64,000 nt of DNA, taken from Anthostomella pinea. Taxonomy: Eukaryota > Ascomycota > Sordariomycetes > Xylariales > Xylariaceae. Within the stretch, counting starts at the first letter, position 1; each line of letters begins with the position of its first letter. The notes beneath the pieces are model-generated. The model was not told where the DNA came from. It did not search any database and saw only the letters and a program-made list of their open reading frames with translations. The translations under genes and the position numbers were made by a program. Shown piece after piece: positions 59,250 through 64,000 of the stretch. The stretch spans positions 2,356,001-2,420,000 of the forward strand of contig CAUWAG010000004.1 in assembly GCA_963556695.1 (NCBI GenBank), written 5' to 3'.

Positions 59250-60465
59250 GGCCTTACCGGTGCTTCACAACACACCATTGAAACCAAACTCATTTCAAGT
59301 GATTTGGCGAGACTTGTACGCTGGCGTAGGATACTGTGTGAGATGAAATTGGGCTGCTGGAAGGATTCATAGCTTGGGCCAGGTGCCGATCCAAAACGGT
59401 CTGAAGCTGAAAGGTTGGCAGCCCAAAGGATGAGAAGATAGCTCACTATGATGCGGTTGCATTACTCTGTACCTAGTACTGTACATACTTAATTCTTTCC
59501 TCTGTTTGGTCTGTACGTTTAGTTGTGCTGTGAGGAAGGGTCAACCTTCTAACTCTTTGGCATTCAGTATGTGTGGCCGAGTTACAACTCCGCCTCGTCT
59601 GCATGATTCCCACGGGAAGTCTCTACTTCGACCAAACGGGCTTGCTTGTGAGTAAGTGGTGGTTTTTTCGAGGCCCATTGTGGGCTGATTTGCTCACTAG
59701 CTACGTCTCACGTTACTAGGGTATCTCACTGCCGCTTTCTGCCGTCTGGGAGCGGGGAGATAGGTAAGTACTCGCACATCTGAGGCGGTGTTCAGGTCGA
59801 GACGCCACTTTCCGCCATTGGGGTGGGTGTACATTATGGCCGTCTTCATGTTTCCGGCCTCGTGGACTCACCTGGACGTCGAAAGTTGCCACTTGGATAG
59901 AATTAAACGTTTTTGTACCGTTCCCCCTATTTGTCCGCTGCCAGTCTGGGGAAGGGGTCAGGGCCCCACCACATGTTGCTGGCCAGCAAGGCCCCCCTCT
60001 CTTTGCATCAAGTGATTTCTTTGCACAGACCAGGAGAATGCATGTAGACGATGTCTTGTAGGATACTGATATTGATTATGCTATAGAGAAGAATACGAAT
60101 AAGCTCTGGTTGTGTGTACCCCTAAGAGACACATGAATGCACCATGACATATTTAATTCCATCGTACCTATTACCCACAGCCAAGGAACGAAGGCAGGAA
60201 AATTAGTTGAAAGTTACAAATTCCTGTTCCCAATCTTATGCAGTGCCCCGAATCCTCGAAAGCCTGCGATAGACATCCCTGGTGTAAAGGTGTAAATGCA
60301 AGCAAAAACTCGTTCGCTGTCGTGGTACTGATGCTGAATGCTTCACCTTCGCATTACAAGTCTAGGTTTGTTATTAATGGTTCACAAGAGAGGAATAAGA
60401 GGACATGCCTGATTTTTTCAACGTTTGTGCAGGGCGGCTGGCTGCCCGATCAGCCCCACCGCTCC
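59250..60465. other. Convergent intergenic region
   Basis: About 1.2 kb holding the 3' regions of TOM70 (+) and the hypothetical gene (-). No gene or repeat recognised. Confidence 0.5.
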
Positions 60466-61722
60466 TCAAGCAAGGTCGAGAGGCATATGGTGCGCCACGC
60501 GCTCATTGCAGCAGGCCGACCACTTTTCGCCGATGCGTCGGAGGGATCCCTTCTTTCCGTCGCTGGCGTCCTTCTTCGCCTTGCTATCCTTCTTACCCTT
60601 CTTATCCTTCTTCCCGTTCTTCTTCTTCGCGGGTGCGACGCCGTGCGCGCGGTAGATCTCGAGCGAGTCCACCGTCGTGAGTGTAAGCGAGCTCGAGTTC
60701 GAGCCTGACTTCTTTCCTTCGTGGCACGACTTGGCCTTGGTCTTGGTCTTGGGGCTGACGCGGCTGCGGTGCAGCTCGAGCGAGCTCGAGTCTGAATCTG
60801 AGTCGGTGATTGTCGTTGTTGTGGACATTGTCGGCATTGTGGAACGCTTTTCTTTGTGTGACTGTGACTTGGGGCTGTGGGTGTAGGCTGAGCCGAGTCG
60901 GCTACGGCTCCCCTTGGGACTTGTGTTGGGACTGATGCGGCTGTGGTGCAGCTCGAACGATTCGACGGACATGAGGGGGAGTTCCTTGTGGTCGTTGCGG
61001 TAGTCGTTGTCGGCATCGTCGTAGTTCTCTGGCTTTACTTGCGCCTTGGTGGTTGCTGCTGCGTCCCAGCTCGCCACTGTACCGAAGTGGCGAGTTTTCC
61101 AGGCTCTGGTGTCCTTGAGGCTGTCCTTGAGGCTGTCCTTGGCGTCCTTGAAGTGCTGCCGGAAGGCCCAGTGTGTAGACTTGGACTTGGACTCCGGCGC
61201 CACGGGGTGCAGCGTCTCCGGCGCTGTGTACCGACGCGTAGGGTGCTGGTGATCCTCCTCGCAGGCGTCCAGGATCTCGACGAGCTTCTTCTCGACGACG
61301 TCCCGGTAGGCGGTGGGCGGGTGGTACGGGCTGCGGCGGACATGGTGCATGGACTCCGCGATCCGGCGTCGCTCGTCTGCGCGGATCTGGTTGGGGCGGA
61401 TCTGGCGCGGTTGGAGGATGTGTAGGAGACGGCAGATGAAGTCGTCGACGTGGGTGGTATCCCATGGCTTGAAGTGTAGGAAGAGCTGGATGATGTTGAC
61501 GCGCTCCCGGGTGTTCATTGTGGTGCCGTGCCAGCGGTGCGACGGCGGCAGCGCGCTGGTGATCGCTGCGATGGTGTCGATGATGATGGGCTTGACATTC
61601 GACGAGAGTAGCTGTGGCTGCGACACCCAGATGGGGTGCACCGTTGCCTGGCTCTCGGCCTGGAGCATGGGCGGAGGAAGAGACAAGCTGGACATTGTGC
61701 GACGATTGGGTATTTGGTACAT
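60466..61722 (-). CDS. Hypothetical Ser/Lys-rich protein with a repeated motif
   Basis: One exon, 418 aa from ATG 61722 (or the ATG nine codons later). The first 160 residues look folded, with NIIQLFLHFKPWDTTHVDDF and FICRLLHILQPRQIRPNQI. The remainder is charged and low complexity. A degenerate motif occurs three times: ESFELHHSRISPNTS, SSLELHRSRVSPKTK and DSLEIYRAHGVAPAK, each after an acidic or Ser-rich spacer. After the last copy comes a Lys-rich block (KKNGKKDKKGKKDSK) like a nuclear signal. No domain recognised. GC-rich antisense frames overlap it, but the repeat pattern supports the minus strand. Confidence 0.6.
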   Translation of the reverse strand: MYQIPNRRTMSSLSLPPPMLQAESQATVHPIWVSQPQLLSSNVKPIIIDTIAAITSALPPSHRWHGTTMNTRERVNIIQLFLHFKPWDTTHVDDFICRLLHILQPRQIRPNQIRADERRRIAESMHHVRRSPYHPPTAYRDVVEKKLVEILDACEEDHQHPTRRYTAPETLHPVAPESKSKSTHWAFRQHFKDAKDSLKDSLKDTRAWKTRHFGTVASWDAAATTKAQVKPENYDDADNDYRNDHKELPLMSVESFELHHSRISPNTSPKGSRSRLGSAYTHSPKSQSHKEKRSTMPTMSTTTTITDSDSDSSSLELHRSRVSPKTKTKAKSCHEGKKSGSNSSSLTLTTVDSLEIYRAHGVAPAKKKNGKKDKKGKKDSKAKKDASDGKKGSLRRIGEKWSACCNERVAHHMPLDLA

Positions 61723-62305
61723 TGTGTGAAGTGCGGTGCTTCGGAGTGTGTGGATGTGCAGACTTTAGGATGATGGACTTGGTGACTTGGGATGAGCGCA
61801 TGTGGTTATTGAGCTTGGGTGGTTGAATGCTGGATTGTATGAATGGAACTCTTAGACTATTGTCTGCTAAGAGTGCGGTGTCTTGGTGTTGTGTTGTGAA
61901 TAGGGGGCAGCTCGAGCAGAGTTGGTCTATTGTGGGATTGTATGGATAGATGGAAGGGATGAACGGACTTTTTTTGCTTGACCGGGAGAGATGCCAGGTC
62001 ATTAAATATTAAAATACTCCAAGGTTTGAGGTTCAAGATAAACTTTTCATGATTGAGGACAACTTGCTCATGTGGCTTTCTCCGAAAGAGATGTAACTTT
62101 TAGGGTTTAGTAGTGTCTACATAACCACCAAACTGTAGACAGGCTGCGAGAGGGAATTTTCAGAAACCATGTGCGCCTCTCGCTTGCCGCTAAGCGGAAC
62201 ACCCATAGAACATTGTAGGCATGGAGTCATATACCCTTGCGGCCGTCGCAAAGGCTCAACCCTGTGTGTAGACCGCCAACATGGAAATCAGGTGGTAGAC
62301 CGTGG
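61723..62305. other. Promoter region of the hypothetical gene, no further gene
   Basis: 583 bp between the hypothetical gene and the second MITE, without coding signal. Confidence 0.5.
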
Positions 62306-62524
62306 TACACCCAACCCTCATTAGTCTCCGTAAACTCCTCATCCACTAAGCAAAAGGTACGTTTATCAAAATTGGAATAAGTATGCTAGAACAAGCATCG
62401 AATATGACTTTATAGCCATGAGCTGCTTCTGCTTGTCTGCTTATTCCAGTATTTCCAAATATTCACGTGTGATCTGGAATTCTTCCAACATGGCGCGTAC
62501 GGAGACTTATGAGGGTTGAGTGTA
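62306..62524. mobile_element. MITE copy 2, 219 bp with TA target duplication
   Basis: Flanked by TA (62306-62307 and 62523-62524). The left end reads AACCCTCATTAGTCTCCGTA, and the right end in reverse AACCCTCATAAGTCTCCGTA. The internal words TTATTCCAG and GGAATAAG are shared with copy 1 at 8113. The termini are better matched than in copy 1. It lies 81 bp beyond the stop of the amidohydrolase gene and has no coding capacity. Confidence 0.82.
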
Positions 62525-62604
62525 GCCATGACCCAGGATATGCTGAAGACCGCCAGATTCAGGAAGATTCATGCAAGTATGATGGTACTTATGTTCTACT
62601 ATAT

Positions 62605-64000
62605 TCACCTATGAAGGACTTGCTGTGTGTTAATGGTGAAGTGGTCTTCTATGCTACATTGATTCTGCGTAGTTGGATAACACCGCGTGAGCTCGCAACT
62701 AGGCTCATCTGGAGGTACAGCTGGCAGGATGGCAGGATAAACACCTTGCAGTGAAGCCTCAAACTCCTTGAACGAGGACCCTAATTCGTCGGCCACACAG
62801 GCGGTCTTATTGACATTGCCGAATGCGAGGGTCTCGCAAGTATCTGTTGATAAGCTTTTGAGCCCATTACTGGCAAGCATAAATTTTCCGCCACGTAAAA
62901 CAAGCTCAATGTTCTCCGCTGGCGCAAAAATGGCTTGGGCAAAGGCATCTGACTGGTGCTTCATGTCTGACCGTCCTTGAGCTTGGCCGTCAAAGACGAC
63001 AATATCTGCCAGTTTGCCAACCTCGATGGAGCCAAGGTCTTGCTCGAATCCAGCTACTTTCGCGGCGTTTAGCGTCATCATCTCCCAGAGTGTCTTCGGC
63101 TCGAGAGTCATGCCGTAGCTCTCCTCCGTGAATGAGGCGGCACATACTGCCTCTCTGCCCATGGTTGCCGAACCTGAAGGAAGCCAGTCGGTCCCAAGGG
63201 CGACAGTAATGCCGGCTTCGAGCAAGTAAGTGACATTTAGGGTCTTGCCGTAGAGAAATACGTTGCTACGGGGTGACCAGACGACCTGTGCGTCACGCGC
63301 GGCTACCAGGTCGAAGTCAGCGGTACTTAATCCGAGAGCGTGAATGATGGCTAGGTTCGGAGCGATGAGATCGGTACTGAGACCACCACCGTCTGAAGCT
63401 GGCATGTTATCGAAGGTCATGTTGGACAGACATGCAAACTCGTTTGCTGCCTCTGCGTCGAGACCCTCACCAATGTGGGCAATATAACGATGCAGTTTGC
63501 CGGCCGTCTCCCGGTTCATAGGTTCAGGGCCGTAGTCGCAGTCGCCATTCCTCATTATGCCATCGGCGTCGTCGAGAGGAAACACGTCATTCAGCGCTAC
63601 CGGTGCCACCAGTCCATCTTCTAGTCCGGCAACGTAGTCCAGATTCCGCGTCAGGCCGGATACCATGGCCCCGCCGACGATGGAGGTTGTGCCGGAGAAG
63701 AGATGGCGCAGCTCACCCCATCTGGTAGCCTCGACTTTGCTGCCGTTGACAGGGGCATAGCGGGGAGTGTGACCGCGGGCACCGACCCGCCAGTCGTGGC
63801 GGTGGTCCACAAGTTCCCCAATGTCAGCGAGGGGCCTGACGGTCGAGTACTCGATGTGTTCGTGCGTGTTGATGAACCCAGGAGAAATGACCGAGTCTGC
63901 GCATTCGATATGGCTGGCGTCTCTGGCTCTGGTGCCCAGCCCGCAACTGTCGCCTACGTAGGTGACCTTGCCCGATTGCACGAGCACGGTGTAGTTTGGG
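62605..64000 (-). CDS. Amidohydrolase-family protein, partial at the right edge
   Basis: The frame is open from the right edge (64000) to TGA at 62607-62605, about 465 residues, with the N-terminus outside. Metal-site marks of the amidohydrolase superfamily are HxH in GFINTHEHIEY, a His in YIAHIGEG, LAIIHALGL, and the catalytic Asp in VALGTDWLPSG. Near the end are LNAAKVAGFEQDLGSIEVGKLADIVVFDG, as in cytosine/adenosine deaminase and chlorohydrolase (TrzN/AtzB-like) subgroups. The substrate cannot be told. The extra C-terminal 70 residues (CETLAFGNVNKTACVADELG onward) include several Cys residues and are unusual for the fold. Confidence 0.88.
   Translation of the reverse strand, partial: PNYTVLVQSGKVTYVGDSCGLGTRARDASHIECADSVISPGFINTHEHIEYSTVRPLADIGELVDHRHDWRVGARGHTPRYAPVNGSKVEATRWGELRHLFSGTTSIVGGAMVSGLTRNLDYVAGLEDGLVAPVALNDVFPLDDADGIMRNGDCDYGPEPMNRETAGKLHRYIAHIGEGLDAEAANEFACLSNMTFDNMPASDGGGLSTDLIAPNLAIIHALGLSTADFDLVAARDAQVVWSPRSNVFLYGKTLNVTYLLEAGITVALGTDWLPSGSATMGREAVCAASFTEESYGMTLEPKTLWEMMTLNAAKVAGFEQDLGSIEVGKLADIVVFDGQAQGRSDMKHQSDAFAQAIFAPAENIELVLRGGKFMLASNGLKSLSTDTCETLAFGNVNKTACVADELGSSFKEFEASLQGVYPAILPAVPPDEPSCELTRCYPTTQNQCSIEDHFTINTQQVLHR

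Noticed and set aside
60902..62002. 366-codon minus-strand frame overlapping the hypothetical gene
   Set aside because: It is a shifted frame dominated by Pro, His, Gln and Arg; the 418-aa frame has a plausible fold at its N-terminus and a repeated motif.
1..64000. CRISPR arrays, rRNA genes, bacterial operons or prophage
   Set aside because: No regularly spaced repeats with unique spacers, no rRNA signatures and no bacterial-style gene clusters; every recognised gene has eukaryotic structure.

Overview
This is a eukaryotic window from a filamentous ascomycete, most likely a Sordariomycete-type Pezizomycotina. Genes are split by short introns with GTAAGT-like donors, CTAAC or CTGAC branch sites and CAG/TAG acceptors. 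Genes stand singly on both strands, and the products are typical fungal housekeeping proteins. I see no operons, rRNA genes or CRISPR arrays.

Layout. 1-3.8 kb: a possible exon cut by the left edge and an F-box protein gene (-). 3.8-13.3 kb: a gene-poor, repeat-bearing island with a degenerate tRNA/SINE-like Pol III unit (6.7 kb), a 217-bp MITE (8.1 kb), an inactivated Fot1/pogo-type DNA transposon flanked by TA (8.8-11.7 kb) and decayed reading frames on both sides of it. 13.3-13.6 kb: a very small three-exon gene (51 aa). 15-17.2 kb: divergent V-ATPase subunit c (-) and SNU13 (+). 17.8-21 kb: a Sac2-like phosphoinositide phosphatase (+). 21.1-22.5 kb: a Bmt6-like rRNA methyltransferase (-). 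23.0-23.5 kb: a non-autonomous TIR element with a 9-bp target duplication and telomere-like sequence inside. 24.4-26.8 kb: transketolase (+). 27.4-28.2 kb: hypothetical protein (-). 29.2-32.5 kb: large membrane protein of the Bre4/aromatic-acid-exporter type (+). 34.4-34.6 kb: an 87-bp tandem duplication. 34.9-36.0 kb: hypothetical protein (+). 36.7-38.0 kb: ERV41 (+). 40.9-43.9 kb: NBR1-type autophagy receptor with four ZZ fingers (-). 48.1-50.3 kb: Btz/CASC3 domain protein (+). 52.3-53.9 kb: A1 aspartic protease without a signal peptide (-). 55.6-57.2 kb: divergent aminodeoxychorismate lyase-like protein (-) and TOM70 (+). 60.5-61.7 kb: hypothetical low-complexity protein (-). 62.3-62.5 kb: second copy of the MITE. 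62.6-64.0 kb: amidohydrolase cut by the right edge (-).

The genes do not form a pathway. They serve separate core functions: acidification of vacuoles, splicing and snoRNP assembly, rRNA modification, phosphoinositide turnover, the pentose phosphate pathway, ER-Golgi transport, selective autophagy, mRNP metabolism, folate synthesis and mitochondrial import. The more unusual content is structural: two related MITEs 54 kb apart, the 9-bp-TSD element, the mutated transposon, a 13-nt microexon, a GC-AG intron, a 42-nt intron and an irregular acceptor in SNU13. I found no clearly new biological system. All splice models were read by eye from reading frame and splice signals, without transcript data or homology searches.
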